Shown: in pieces, positions 26,053 through 35,590 of the stretch
Numbering within the stretch: position 1 is the first letter of the stretch
Layout: each line of letters begins with the position of its first letter
Source: Pseudarthrobacter defluvii
Lineage (GTDB): Bacteria; Actinomycetota; Actinomycetes; Actinomycetales; Micrococcaceae
Direction: 5' to 3'
DNA length: 64,000 bases
NCBI RefSeq assembly: GCF_030323865.1
Contig: NZ_CP066362.1
Coordinates: forward strand, 2,604,001 to 2,668,000
The notes under the pieces: generated by a model
The model's input: the letters and a program-made list of their open reading frames with translations, nothing else
Databases searched by the model: none
Told to the model about the DNA's origin: nothing
Position numbers and translations under genes: made by a program

Positions 26053-27645
26053 CTAGCTGCCCAGCATGGAAGGGCTATGAGTTCCCTGCTTGAGCACAGT
26101 GCCCCTGCCGTTTCCCTGCGGCGAAGCGAGCAACCGGTAGAGGCAATATCCGGCTATTCCCAAAACTACAATGTATGCAAGCGTCAGCCCTTGCCATGAA
26201 AAGGGCGGCTGCCAGTGGGGGGCGAACATTTCTGTCCAGTTGACGTGTCCCTCCGTAATGCCGACGGTGTAGCGCCTCAGCCCTTGAAGCAAAAGGTATA
26301 TATGGGCAAGAGCTCCGGCCACGAGAGTCCACCTGACTATCGACAAAGTACGCGTTGAAGTTCGGAATGGAGCGAAACGTCCCGCGACTCCACACGCCAG
26401 AAGCAGGACCACCAGCACCGCCAGGATGTAGCGCCCCTGCCAGATCCATCCCACTTTCTCGCTTGACGACGCTTGCAACGCCACCGGCGCCACCAGTACG
26501 ACCACGGTCAGCAAAGCTACAGACCATCTTGCCCGCAGGGGCCTGGCCGTCATGCCGACTACCAGAACGACGCCCATGGCCAGAACCCACGCATACACCA
26601 CGGCAGGTGGCGGAGGTGTGTCCAACCAGCCCAGGACCCCCACGTATTCGGGAACGTAGATAAAGGTGCGGTCTGCCATTGTGACTGCTGCCACGTCGCT
26701 GGGGACGGGGGCGCCGGCCAAAAGGCTGTCAAAGCTGTTGGAGCTGACAACCCAGCCAAGCGCAAAGACGCAAGCCAGACCTAAGACGGCCACGGGAACC
26801 CAGCTTGGACGATATCGGAAGACCCGCCCGAACGCTTGCAGGTTATAGGCGAGGACGGCGGCAGCTACCACCACAGCCAGCCACAGCAATGAGACCGGGC
26901 GTGTGTTGGCAAGAAGTGCCCCCGCAACAGCCAGGCACCAGATCTTCGCATGCGAGTCTTGCAGCGCGCGGCTGCGCTCCAGCAAAGAGCAAAGGCACAT
27001 AAAGACGCTGGCAGCCGTGCTGATTTCCAAGGCGGTGGGATTGATGCTCGCCGACAGGAAGAGGACCGCGGGCGTTATGGCGACGGCTGCAGCGAGCGAA
27101 GGCCAGACGAAGCGCCGAAGACTGGAGGCTGCCCAAAATATTGTGGCAAGGAAAAAGGCGCACACCCAAGTGCTTACCAGCCGCATGGCATAGAGAGCTG
27201 TTTCGCCGCTCAATCCACGGCTTGCCAACCCTACAATCCCGTAGTACACGGGATTGTAGTTACCTGCTGATGTAAGCGCGGTTGTTGTCCCCCTGTCGGC
27301 GGCATCAATGGGCAACGCACAGTTTGCCGTCACTTCCGGATGGTGCGCGAAGCAGAGATTGCTTTCCAGTTTCGCGATGTAGCCCGGGACTTGAACCGCC
27401 AAACGCTCACCTTGGACACCGGTGGAGCTGCCAGTGAATTGCCCTCGTGCCACTGCCGCAGCCTTCACCGTGTGGGCCGGCTCGTCAGGGGCTGACATCA
27501 AGGGGGACGCAAAGCACCAGACACTGCCCAGCAGCCCGATCAACAGCCAAGCAACGACCAGCACTTTGGCGGAAGAAGGGCGTTCTGGGCGACCGTCGGA
27601 GGCTGGTCCCGGGATGGCGAGTCGTTTTGACTGAGTTCTTGGCAT
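26053..27645 (-). CDS. DUF2142-type polytopic membrane protein (probable GT-C glycosyltransferase)
   Basis: This 530-residue protein has about 12 hydrophobic helices and an N-terminal SAPDEPAHTVKAAAVARGQF, the hallmark of the DUF2142 family. The acidic DEPAH in the first extracellular loop resembles the catalytic D/E motif of GT-C enzymes using polyprenyl-phosphate sugars. It is divergent (51-base gap) from a GtrA-type protein, which fits a lipid-linked sugar flipping and transfer pathway. No experimentally defined substrate can be inferred. Confidence 0.78.
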   Translation of the reverse strand: MPRTQSKRLAIPGPASDGRPERPSSAKVLVVAWLLIGLLGSVWCFASPLMSAPDEPAHTVKAAAVARGQFTGSSTGVQGERLAVQVPGYIAKLESNLCFAHHPEVTANCALPIDAADRGTTTALTSAGNYNPVYYGIVGLASRGLSGETALYAMRLVSTWVCAFFLATIFWAASSLRRFVWPSLAAAVAITPAVLFLSASINPTALEISTAASVFMCLCSLLERSRALQDSHAKIWCLAVAGALLANTRPVSLLWLAVVVAAAVLAYNLQAFGRVFRYRPSWVPVAVLGLACVFALGWVVSSNSFDSLLAGAPVPSDVAAVTMADRTFIYVPEYVGVLGWLDTPPPPAVVYAWVLAMGVVLVVGMTARPLRARWSVALLTVVVLVAPVALQASSSEKVGWIWQGRYILAVLVVLLLACGVAGRFAPFRTSTRTLSIVRWTLVAGALAHIYLLLQGLRRYTVGITEGHVNWTEMFAPHWQPPFSWQGLTLAYIVVLGIAGYCLYRLLASPQGNGRGTVLKQGTHSPSMLGS

Positions 27646-27696
27646 GATAATTTGATGTTACTAGGAGGTCAGCTCAGAACGCCTTGAGTCTCCGTT

Positions 27697-28200
27697 ATGC
27701 CGGGGAGGGCACCAAGACGCGTGCGATTTTCAAGAACCACAACACCAGCCAGCAGACCAGCCGGGCAAAGTAGTGTCCTGCGCACCCGGGCGCAGAAGTT
27801 GTACCAGAACTCCGTACTCAGATTCCTTTTTGTGGGCGGGCTCTCGTTTGCTTTGGATTTGGGGCTTCTTGTACTCCTTCACGAGGTAGTCGGCGTAGAT
27901 CTCGTCATAGCGACTCCAATCGCTTTCCTGGTAAGCCTGGTCTTCAACTACTTTCTGCAGCGCATCTTCACCTTCCAGGCCACCAATCACCACGGTGTTA
28001 GTGCCGCAAAGTACATCTCCCTGGTGATTTTCAATGTCGTTGTCAGCGATTTCATCGTCACTGGGTTTGACGCGTTGGGGTGGTATTACATAATCGGCAA
28101 GGGAACCTCAACCGTGCTCACCACAGTTTGGAACTATTTCCTTTACAGGGAATGGATTTTTAAGAACAAGGTAGCGCCACTGGAGAAATCCCGCGCCTGA
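27697..28200 (+). CDS. GtrA family membrane protein
   Basis: This 167-residue protein has four transmembrane helices after a basic N-terminus: LRFLFVGGLSFALDLGLLVLL, IAFLVSLVFNYFLQRIFTF (with the GtrA-typical NYFxxRxFTF), then two more ending in VWNYFLYREWIF. GtrA proteins are thought to flip polyprenyl-phosphate-linked sugars. The start may be later (GTG 27776) since the first 27 residues are Arg/Pro-rich. It pairs naturally with the GT2 at 34368 (GtrB/DPM1-like) and the divergent DUF2142 protein. Confidence 0.85.
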   Translation: MPGRAPRRVRFSRTTTPASRPAGQSSVLRTRAQKLYQNSVLRFLFVGGLSFALDLGLLVLLHEVVGVDLVIATPIAFLVSLVFNYFLQRIFTFQATNHHGVSAAKYISLVIFNVVVSDFIVTGFDALGWYYIIGKGTSTVLTTVWNYFLYREWIFKNKVAPLEKSRA

Positions 28201-28450
28201 ACTCCAGCTGGGCAGGTCTGGACCACCACTCCTGGGCTTTCTTTTTGGAACGCACTTCCCGGCATGGCATGTTCCGAGCCCAGTTTTCCTGCTTGACCCG
28301 CAGCTCTTGAGCTCCTTGAGTCACATGGGCAACATCAGAACCACTGGTTACATGGCACCCCGCGATGCTATGGTGAGCGCGTTAATAATCGGCACCACCT
28401 GTCCCACGTGTCTTCCCTGGGGGGAAGCACCTGAGCAGCAATCAAGAATG

Positions 28451-28468
28451 AGCGCTCAGCGGAGCGCT
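28451..28468. repeat. Inverted repeat upstream of the GH25 gene
   Basis: AGCGCTC-AGCG-GAGCGCT has perfect 7-bp arms, about 20 bases before the GH25 start. It could be an operator or a leader hairpin close to the ribosome-binding site. The rest of the 288-base gap after the GtrA gene shows no gene. Confidence 0.4.
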
Positions 28469-28488
28469 TGTTTGTCTCCGGAGCACAT

Positions 28489-30960
28489 ATGAAGCGGAAC
28501 CTGTCTCAGTCCCGTCACCAAGCCCTGAAATCCATCGGGATCGTCGTACTCGCCACATCCCTGCTGACGAGTCCAGGTCTTACAGGGTTTGCGGCCGCAG
28601 TAGAGTCCACGCCCTCTCCCTCGCCGTCATCATCTCAAAGTGCCGTGCCGGGTAATGCAACCGCCGCGACCCCCAGCCCCAGTCCTTCCGTTGCCGCTGG
28701 AACCGCTGTCCCGGTTCCCGCGCCCACCCAGTCAGCTCCGTCCGCCCCGACTCCGTCCGCGTCGGCAACGCAAACGATGGCCGAAGCAGTCGGGCGCGGC
28801 GCTGAAATGGGCCAACGTTCCGCCAGGGTGACAGCCTCCTCCACTACTCCCGCCACAAAAAGCCCGAGCATGGAGTCCCTCTCTACCGAAGGTACCTGGA
28901 TGCCCACGTTCGGGGTCCAGGGACTCGACGTCAGTGGCTACCAGCCCAACGTCGACTGGCAGCAGCAGTGGAACATGGGTGCGAGATTTGCATATGTAAA
29001 GGCCAGCGAGGGCAATTACATGACAAACGACCAATTCAGCGCGCAGTACCAGGGCTCACGGAATGTCGGAATGATTCGCGGCGCGTACCACTTCGCGATC
29101 CCGAACTGGTCGTCGGGAGCCGACCAGGCCCGGTATTTCGTAGCGAATGGCGGTGGCTGGTCAGCCGACGGTTACACCATGCCGCCCGTCCTGGACTTCG
29201 AGTTCAATCCCTACGAGGGCCGGACCATCAACGGTTTCTACTTCGGAAATACCTGCTACAACATGACGCCCGGGCAGCTGACCTCCTGGGTCCAGGACTT
29301 TGGGAACACCATGAAGTCCTTGACCGGCCGGCTTCCGGCAATCTACACAAACACAAGCTGGTGGAACCAGTGCCTCGGCAACCCGTCGGGCTTCGGCGAC
29401 TATCCACTGTGGGTGGCGGCTTACCCCGGTGCGCCTACCAACGATGCCGGGCCGATTCCGACAGGCAGTTGGAGCACCTATAGCATTTGGCAGTACAGCA
29501 GCACTGGACCGTTCGCGGGCGACTCGAACGTCTGGAACGGTGACTACCCGTCACTGCAGCGGTTGGCAGGGTCAGCGCTTCCCACGGGAAGCTTTGATTC
29601 CCTGTCTATAACAGGCAGCGGAACCCAGTTTTCGCTGCGTGCGCGTGGCTGGTCGGCTGATCTTGCCAACACCGCCGCCTCGAACCAGACACACGTGTAC
29701 GTCACGTCGCCGGGTGGCACCACCACCGGGTATGCATGGACGGCCAATGCCTACAGACCCGATGTCGACCAAGCCCTGGGCTATGGACCCAACCACGGTT
29801 TCGACGGATCTGTCCCTATTACCCAATCAGGCACATACACTGCATGCGCTTATTCGATTGGCACCTTTGGCAATACGCCCCTTGGCTGCAAGAGCGTCAC
29901 CGCTACAGGGATCGGGGTGCCTGTAGGCAGCTTTGACAGCCTCACAAAGGTCGTTGCGGCTGACAAAGTCACACTGCAACTCAAAGGGTGGGCAGTCGAC
30001 CAGGCCAATCCATCCGCGTCGTCGTACGCAGACGCCTACGTGACGGCACCGAATGGAACAACTACCGGTTACCGAATGACGGCGAACACCTCCCGGCCGG
30101 ACGTGCAATCAGCGACGGGCCTGGGTTCGAACCACGGCTTCGACTATCAGGTACCCGTAACAGCTCCAGGGTCTTACAAGGTCTGCACATATGCGATAGG
30201 CCAGAATGCAAACACTCCCCTTGGGTGCAGGACTGTAAGCATCGACGCGAATCCATCGCCCATCGGAAGTTACGACACCCTGTCCATAACCCAGGCGGCC
30301 AATTCTGCAGCCCTTCAGGTCACAGGGTGGGCTCTGGATCCCACCCAGCCCGCCACGAGCATTCCTGTCAACGTGTACATTTCCGCCAAGGATGGAACAA
30401 CCGTAACGAGTCCTGCGCCCTTGAACGTCACGGCAAACCTCAAGAGGCCGGACGTGAACTCCGCGTTAGGGACTGTGGGTGATCATGGTTTCCAAGCCGG
30501 GCTCCCCATCACCGCCACCGGGACCTATTCGGTCTGTGCCCAGGCAGTGGGCGTAGCACCTGTCTCCAACGGGCCCACCTTGCTCGGTTGCAAGAACTTT
30601 ACGGTCAGTTCCACGCCGCCCACCATGGGATTCCTCGACAGCGCCGGCATCCAGGTGTCCAATGGACAGGCTGCCGTCGTAACGCAAGGCTGGACGCTTG
30701 ATCCTGCCTTGCCCGGTATTTCCAATCCGGTGCACGCCTACATCACCTATCCTGACGGGAGCACTAAAGGCTACGCGTTCACCGCGAATTTGAAGCGGCC
30801 GGATGTCAACAGCGCCCTGCAGACAGTCGGCGACCACGGGTATTCGACATCGGTCCCCATCACCGCCCGCGGCCAATACCGCGTCTGCACTTATGGGGTG
30901 GCGGTCTCAATATTTGCTGCGTACAACTCCCAGCTGGGATGCCGTACGTTGACTTACTAG
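28489..30960 (+). CDS. Secreted GH25 muramidase with four C-terminal repeats
   Basis: This 823-residue exported protein starts at ATG 28489 with ccggag upstream; an in-frame ATG seven codons earlier lacks one. It has a signal peptide (ending near GFAAAVES) and a Pro/Ser/Ala-rich region (about residues 35-130). The GH25 lysozyme domain (about residues 140-355) contains GLDVSGYQ, YVKASEG, GAYHF and the catalytic D236-x-E238 (LDFEF). Four tandem units of about 110-120 residues follow to the end. GH25 enzymes cut the MurNAc-GlcNAc bond. The repeats probably bind wall glycan, perhaps the rhamnose polymer encoded next door. Confidence 0.93.
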   Translation: MKRNLSQSRHQALKSIGIVVLATSLLTSPGLTGFAAAVESTPSPSPSSSQSAVPGNATAATPSPSPSVAAGTAVPVPAPTQSAPSAPTPSASATQTMAEAVGRGAEMGQRSARVTASSTTPATKSPSMESLSTEGTWMPTFGVQGLDVSGYQPNVDWQQQWNMGARFAYVKASEGNYMTNDQFSAQYQGSRNVGMIRGAYHFAIPNWSSGADQARYFVANGGGWSADGYTMPPVLDFEFNPYEGRTINGFYFGNTCYNMTPGQLTSWVQDFGNTMKSLTGRLPAIYTNTSWWNQCLGNPSGFGDYPLWVAAYPGAPTNDAGPIPTGSWSTYSIWQYSSTGPFAGDSNVWNGDYPSLQRLAGSALPTGSFDSLSITGSGTQFSLRARGWSADLANTAASNQTHVYVTSPGGTTTGYAWTANAYRPDVDQALGYGPNHGFDGSVPITQSGTYTACAYSIGTFGNTPLGCKSVTATGIGVPVGSFDSLTKVVAADKVTLQLKGWAVDQANPSASSYADAYVTAPNGTTTGYRMTANTSRPDVQSATGLGSNHGFDYQVPVTAPGSYKVCTYAIGQNANTPLGCRTVSIDANPSPIGSYDTLSITQAANSAALQVTGWALDPTQPATSIPVNVYISAKDGTTVTSPAPLNVTANLKRPDVNSALGTVGDHGFQAGLPITATGTYSVCAQAVGVAPVSNGPTLLGCKNFTVSSTPPTMGFLDSAGIQVSNGQAAVVTQGWTLDPALPGISNPVHAYITYPDGSTKGYAFTANLKRPDVNSALQTVGDHGYSTSVPITARGQYRVCTYGVAVSIFAAYNSQLGCRTLTY
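29587..30957 (+). repeat. Four tandem protein-coding repeats (starts at 29587, 29926, 30265, 30628)
   Basis: Units begin at residues 367, 480, 593 and 714. Each has GS(F/Y)D(S/T)L or GFLDS, a central GW(S/A/T)xD motif, a variable (V/A)Y(V/I)(T/S)..(G) strand, (T)AN..RPDV..A, then G..HG(F/Y) and Y..C.YA..........LGC(R/K). The paired cysteines likely form one disulfide per repeat. Similar GW-D / RPDV / HGF repeats occur in other actinobacterial secreted proteins. Confidence 0.85.
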
Positions 30961-31010
30961 GACACGAATAAGGGGGGTGAAGCCGCGGCTTCACCCCCCT
31001 TATTCGTGTC
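30961..31010. terminator. Perfect 50-bp palindrome directly after the GH25 stop codon
   Basis: Two 25-base arms are exact reverse complements with no spacer, starting at the base after the TAG stop. It lies between the convergent GH25 and rmlA genes, so a bidirectional terminator is the simplest reading: TTATT follows the G/C-rich part in each direction. The perfection and length are unusual. Confidence 0.75.
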
Positions 31011-31022
31011 CAAACCCCAGGA

Positions 31023-31889
31023 CTACTTCTCCGCCAGAAGCTCCAACAGGTACGCCCCGTATCCGCTCTTCACCAGGGGCTCAGCCCGTTCGCGGAGTTC
31101 GTCGTCGGTCAGGAACCCGAGCCGCCACGAAATCTCCTCAGGGGCACCGATTTTCAGGCCCTGCCGGTTCTCAACAGTGCGAATGAAGTTTGAAGCATCG
31201 TTGAGGTCATTGAAGGTGCCCGTATCGAGCCAAGCGGTTCCGCGCGGCAAAATTTCGACCTGCAGCTTTCCGGCTTCCAGATAGATGCGGTTTACGTCGG
31301 TGATTTCCAGTTCTCCCCGGGCGGAGGGCTTCAGGTTCTTGGCGATATCAACCACATTGTTGTCATAGAAGTAGAGCCCCGGCACCGCGTAATGGCTCTT
31401 CGGCGCCGCCGGCTTCTCCTCGAGCGAGAGGGCTTTGCCGTTGTCGTCGAATTCCACCACACCGTAGGCGGAGGGATCTTTGACCCAGTAACCAAAGACA
31501 GCCCCGCCGTCGATGGTCTTGAAGCGGCGTAGCTGGGTCCCCATGCCCTGACCGTAGAAGATGTTGTCGCCCAGCACCAGTGCAACACTGTCATCGCCGA
31601 TATGGTCAGCGCCGAGGACAAAGGCCTGGGCCAATCCATCGGGCGAAGGCTGCTGCTTGTAGGTGATCGAAACGCCAAACCGGGAGCCGTCCCCCAGCAA
31701 GCGTTCAAACTGCTCCGCGTCGTGGGGCGTCGTGATGATGAGGATGTCCCGGATACCTGCAAGGATCAGCGTTGACAGCGGGTAGTAGATCATTGGCTTG
31801 TCGTAGACCGGTACCAACTGCTTGCTGACACCCAGAGTGATGGGATGAAGCCTGGAGCCGGTTCCGCCGGCAAGTATTATTCCGCGCAT
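31023..31889 (-). CDS. rmlA: Glucose-1-phosphate thymidylyltransferase
   Basis: This 288-residue enzyme makes dTDP-glucose from dTTP and glucose 1-phosphate, the first step of dTDP-L-rhamnose synthesis. The nucleotide-binding signature [44 protein letters not shown] and EKPAAPKS are all present, and length is standard. It is divergent from rmlB across 55 bases, which must contain both promoters. Confidence 0.96.
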   Translation of the reverse strand: MRGIILAGGTGSRLHPITLGVSKQLVPVYDKPMIYYPLSTLILAGIRDILIITTPHDAEQFERLLGDGSRFGVSITYKQQPSPDGLAQAFVLGADHIGDDSVALVLGDNIFYGQGMGTQLRRFKTIDGGAVFGYWVKDPSAYGVVEFDDNGKALSLEEKPAAPKSHYAVPGLYFYDNNVVDIAKNLKPSARGELEITDVNRIYLEAGKLQVEILPRGTAWLDTGTFNDLNDASNFIRTVENRQGLKIGAPEEISWRLGFLTDDELRERAEPLVKSGYGAYLLELLAEK

Positions 31890-31938
31890 GCACCCATCTT
31901 TCCCTTCGCTTAGGGCAGCAGCAAATCCGGTAGTCTAG

Positions 31939-32943
<1,005 letters not shown>

Positions 32944-32946
32944 CAA

Positions 32947-34371
32947 ATGTCCCTGGAGTTCTCAAAAAAGCTTGCCGCCCACCAAACCCCCATTCCCGGC
33001 GTCGTCCTCTATGACCTTCCGGTCCACGGCGACAACCGGGGCTGGTTCAAGGAGAACTGGCAGCGGGAAAAGATGGTCGCCCTCGGGCTGCCCGACTTCC
33101 GCCCGGTCCAGAACAACATTTCATACAACGAAAAGGCCGGCACCACCCGCGGGATCCACGCCGAGCCTTGGGACAAGTTCATCTCGGTTGCCACCGGCCG
33201 TATCTTCGGGGCATGGGTCGATCTGCGTGAGGGGCCCTCTTTCGGGGCTGTCTTCACCGCGGAGCTTGATCCAAGCCAGGCCATCTTCATTCCGCGGGGA
33301 GTCGGCAACGCCTTCCAAACACTTGAGGACAACACGGCATACACCTACCTGGTGAATGACCACTGGTCCGCGGACGCACAGGGTCAGTACACCTTCCTCA
33401 ACCTGGCGGATGAAACAGCGGCCATCCAGTGGCCCATTCCACTTGCCCAGGCCGAGCTCTCGGACAAGGATAAGGCGCATCCGCGGATGGCTGATGTCGC
33501 GCCGATGCCCGCGAGGAAGATCCTTGTGGTGGGCGCGGACGGGCAGCTGGGCAAAGCACTGCGCAGGACGTACGACGGCGACACAACAGTTGAGTTCGCA
33601 AGCCGGGCGGAGTTTGACCTCACCAGTGAGGCCAGTTTCACGGGCAGGAACTGGAAGAACTACTCCACCATCATCAACGCTGCCGCCTACACCGCCGTCG
33701 ACGCTGCAGAAACGGCAGAAGGCCGGAGCGCCTCCTGGTCCATCAACGTCGCCGCCGTGGCGCACCTGGCGCGCACCGCCGTCGAGCATAACCTCACTCT
33801 GGTGCATGTCTCTTCGGACTATGTCTTCGACGGAACTCTGGACAACCACGACGAAGACGAGTCCTTCACGCCCCTGGGCGTCTATGGGCAGACCAAGGCC
33901 GCAGGGGACGCGGTGGTGAGCGTCGTTCCGCGCCACTACATCGTCAGGACGAGCTGGGTCATCGGGGAAGGCAACAACTTTGTGCGCACGATGGCCAGCC
34001 TCGCGCGCAAAGGGGTCAAACCCTCGGTCGTCAATGACCAAAAGGGCCGGCTGAGTTTCACCGAAGACATCGCAGCCTTCATTCGACACCTGCTGAGTGG
34101 GGACGCCGCCTTCGGAACATACAACTTCAGCAATGACGGCCCGGTCAAAAGCTGGGCGGATATCGCCGGAGACGTTTACGAGCAATCCGGAGCGGCCCGG
34201 GGTGACGTCACGGGCATCACGACAGCCGAGTACTTCAAGGACAAAGCGGCAGCCCCCCGCCCCCTTTTCAGTGCACTTAACCTTGAAAAGGCACGGTCAA
34301 CGGGTTTCGAAGTTGTTGACGCCGATCAGCGGCTGGCAACGTATCTCAAGTTGGAAACCGATAAGGCATGA
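32947..34371 (+). CDS. rmlCD: Bifunctional dTDP-4-dehydrorhamnose 3,5-epimerase / reductase (RmlC-RmlD fusion)
   Basis: This is a 474-residue two-domain enzyme. Residues about 10-180 are a cupin-like RmlC domain with TTRGIHAEPWDKF, where the His is the expected base, and FIPRGVGNAFQ. Residues about 192-470 are an RmlD reductase: ILVVGADGQLGKAL (cofactor site), INAAAYTAVDAAE, HVSSDYVFDGTL, and the YxxxK in VYGQTKAAGD. Together they convert dTDP-4-keto-6-deoxyglucose to dTDP-L-rhamnose. In E. coli these are separate proteins. The stop overlaps the next GT2 start by four bases. Confidence 0.93.
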   Translation: MSLEFSKKLAAHQTPIPGVVLYDLPVHGDNRGWFKENWQREKMVALGLPDFRPVQNNISYNEKAGTTRGIHAEPWDKFISVATGRIFGAWVDLREGPSFGAVFTAELDPSQAIFIPRGVGNAFQTLEDNTAYTYLVNDHWSADAQGQYTFLNLADETAAIQWPIPLAQAELSDKDKAHPRMADVAPMPARKILVVGADGQLGKALRRTYDGDTTVEFASRAEFDLTSEASFTGRNWKNYSTIINAAAYTAVDAAETAEGRSASWSINVAAVAHLARTAVEHNLTLVHVSSDYVFDGTLDNHDEDESFTPLGVYGQTKAAGDAVVSVVPRHYIVRTSWVIGEGNNFVRTMASLARKGVKPSVVNDQKGRLSFTEDIAAFIRHLLSGDAAFGTYNFSNDGPVKSWADIAGDVYEQSGAARGDVTGITTAEYFKDKAAAPRPLFSALNLEKARSTGFEVVDADQRLATYLKLETDKA

Positions 34372-35099
34372 CACCTGCGGAGCAAGCCCTGCGCACTCTG
34401 GTCATCATGCCGGCCTGGAACGAATCCGAGGCCATCGGCAACACGGTCCGGGAAGTCTTTGAATTCGGGCCCGCCTGCGATGTTCTGGTGGTGGACGACG
34501 GTTCCCGGGATAACACCGCACAGGTGGCCCGTGCAGCAGGCGCGCTGGTAGTGCAGCTTCCCTTCAACATGGGCGTGGGCGGTGCCATGCGTACCGGGTT
34601 CAAGTACGCGAAGATGCACGGATATGACCAGGTCATCCAAGTCGACTCGGACGGCCAGCACGATCCCCGCGACATCAAGGCAGTCCTTGACGGCCTTCGG
34701 GAAGCAGACATCGCCATTGGTGCCCGCTTCGCGGACAAAGGAAACTACACGGTCCGCGGTCCGCGCAAGTGGGCCATGAACGTCCTTGCCTGGACCATAT
34801 CGAAGATCGCCGGGACCAAGCTGACCGACGTCACCTCGGGTTTCCGCGCTGCCAACGCGAAAGCCATCAGGCAATACGTTGACCACTACCCGGCGGAGTA
34901 CCTTGGCGACACCATCGATTCCCTGGTTGTTGCGATCCGGTCCGGATGCACGGTACGCCAGGTTGGTGTCTCCATGCGGGAACGGCAGGGCGGAACGCCG
35001 AGCCACGACCCCGTCAAAGCTGCCATCTACCTGGGCCGGTCAGCTTTTGCCCTCCTCTTCGCTTTGACGCGCAAGAAGAACGAACCGTCATCCAACTAG
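34368..35099 (+). CDS. GT2 polyprenyl-phosphate glycosyltransferase (DPM1/GtrB-like)
   Basis: This 243-residue GT-A enzyme has LVIMPAWNESEAIG, the nucleotide-binding VLVVDDGSRDNT, and VDSDGQHDP, the metal-binding DxD region typical of dolichol- or polyprenyl-phosphate sugar synthases. There are no C-terminal membrane helices, so it may rely on a partner such as DUF2304 (next gene, eight bases away) or GtrA. It overlaps rmlCD by four bases. The donor sugar could be dTDP-rhamnose or another nucleotide sugar. Confidence 0.88.
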   Translation: MTPAEQALRTLVIMPAWNESEAIGNTVREVFEFGPACDVLVVDDGSRDNTAQVARAAGALVVQLPFNMGVGGAMRTGFKYAKMHGYDQVIQVDSDGQHDPRDIKAVLDGLREADIAIGARFADKGNYTVRGPRKWAMNVLAWTISKIAGTKLTDVTSGFRAANAKAIRQYVDHYPAEYLGDTIDSLVVAIRSGCTVRQVGVSMRERQGGTPSHDPVKAAIYLGRSAFALLFALTRKKNEPSSN

Positions 35100-35107
35100 G
35101 AGTTTCC

Positions 35108-35518
35108 ATGGCCACCCTCGTTGGCTTTATCTTTGTGCTGGTCATCCTGCTCATCATTTTCGAGATGCTCCGCCGCCGGCACCTGCGGGAAAAGTACGCT
35201 GTGCTTTGGATCATCATAGGCATCGGCGTTCTCATCCTGGTTGCCTTCCCACAGCTTCTGTTCTGGGCCAGTGGCCTGCTCGGCGTGCAGGTACCTTCCA
35301 ATCTGCTTTTCGCGATGGCGCTGCTGCTGCTCGTTCTGGTCTGCCTGCACCTTTCCTTCGAACAGTCCCAAGCAGAGGATGAGATCCGGGTCCTGGCTGA
35401 GGAAGTGGGAATTCTTCGCCTCAAGATGCAGGAACTGGAGACCGGCAGGGCCGGGAACCAATCTGCACCGGGCGGTGACGTTCGCGGAGTCGGGAAACCG
35501 CCTGAAACCACTGCCTGA
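35108..35518 (+). CDS. DUF2304 small membrane protein
   Basis: This 136-residue protein starts at ATG 35108 with aggag upstream. It has three hydrophobic helices (about residues 3-20, 33-53, 64-85) and then a short coiled-coil-like segment (EDEIRVLAEEVGILRLKMQELE). DUF2304 proteins are regularly found next to DPM1-like transferases, as here, and are thought to anchor or assist them. The Gly/Pro-rich tail is disordered. A terminator follows. Confidence 0.82.
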   Translation: MATLVGFIFVLVILLIIFEMLRRRHLREKYAVLWIIIGIGVLILVAFPQLLFWASGLLGVQVPSNLLFAMALLLLVLVCLHLSFEQSQAEDEIRVLAEEVGILRLKMQELETGRAGNQSAPGGDVRGVGKPPETTA

Positions 35519-35537
35519 AATAGCCCACCGGTTAAAA

Positions 35538-35578
35538 AGTAAGGTGGCTCCCGGCCTTGGGCCGGGAGCCACCTTACT
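35538..35578. terminator. Strong 19-bp hairpin terminator between convergent genes
   Basis: Perfect 19-base arms with a TTG loop lie between the DUF2304 stop (35518) and the stop of the minus-strand GT2 (35591). AAAAA precedes and TGTTT follows, so it can serve both directions. Confidence 0.85.
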
Positions 35579-35590
35579 GTTTAAGCCCTG

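Noticed and set aside
29587..30957. CRISPR-like or tandem DNA repeats
   Set aside because: The periodicity is at protein level with diverged nucleotide sequence and long units; there are no short direct repeats with spacers.
30961..31010. Insertion sequence or transposon end
   Set aside because: No transposase, target-site duplication or second copy was seen; a terminator between convergent genes is simpler.
33121..34185. A 354-codon minus-strand frame inside rmlCD
   Set aside because: Opposite strand of a clear two-domain enzyme; composition is that of a shadow frame.
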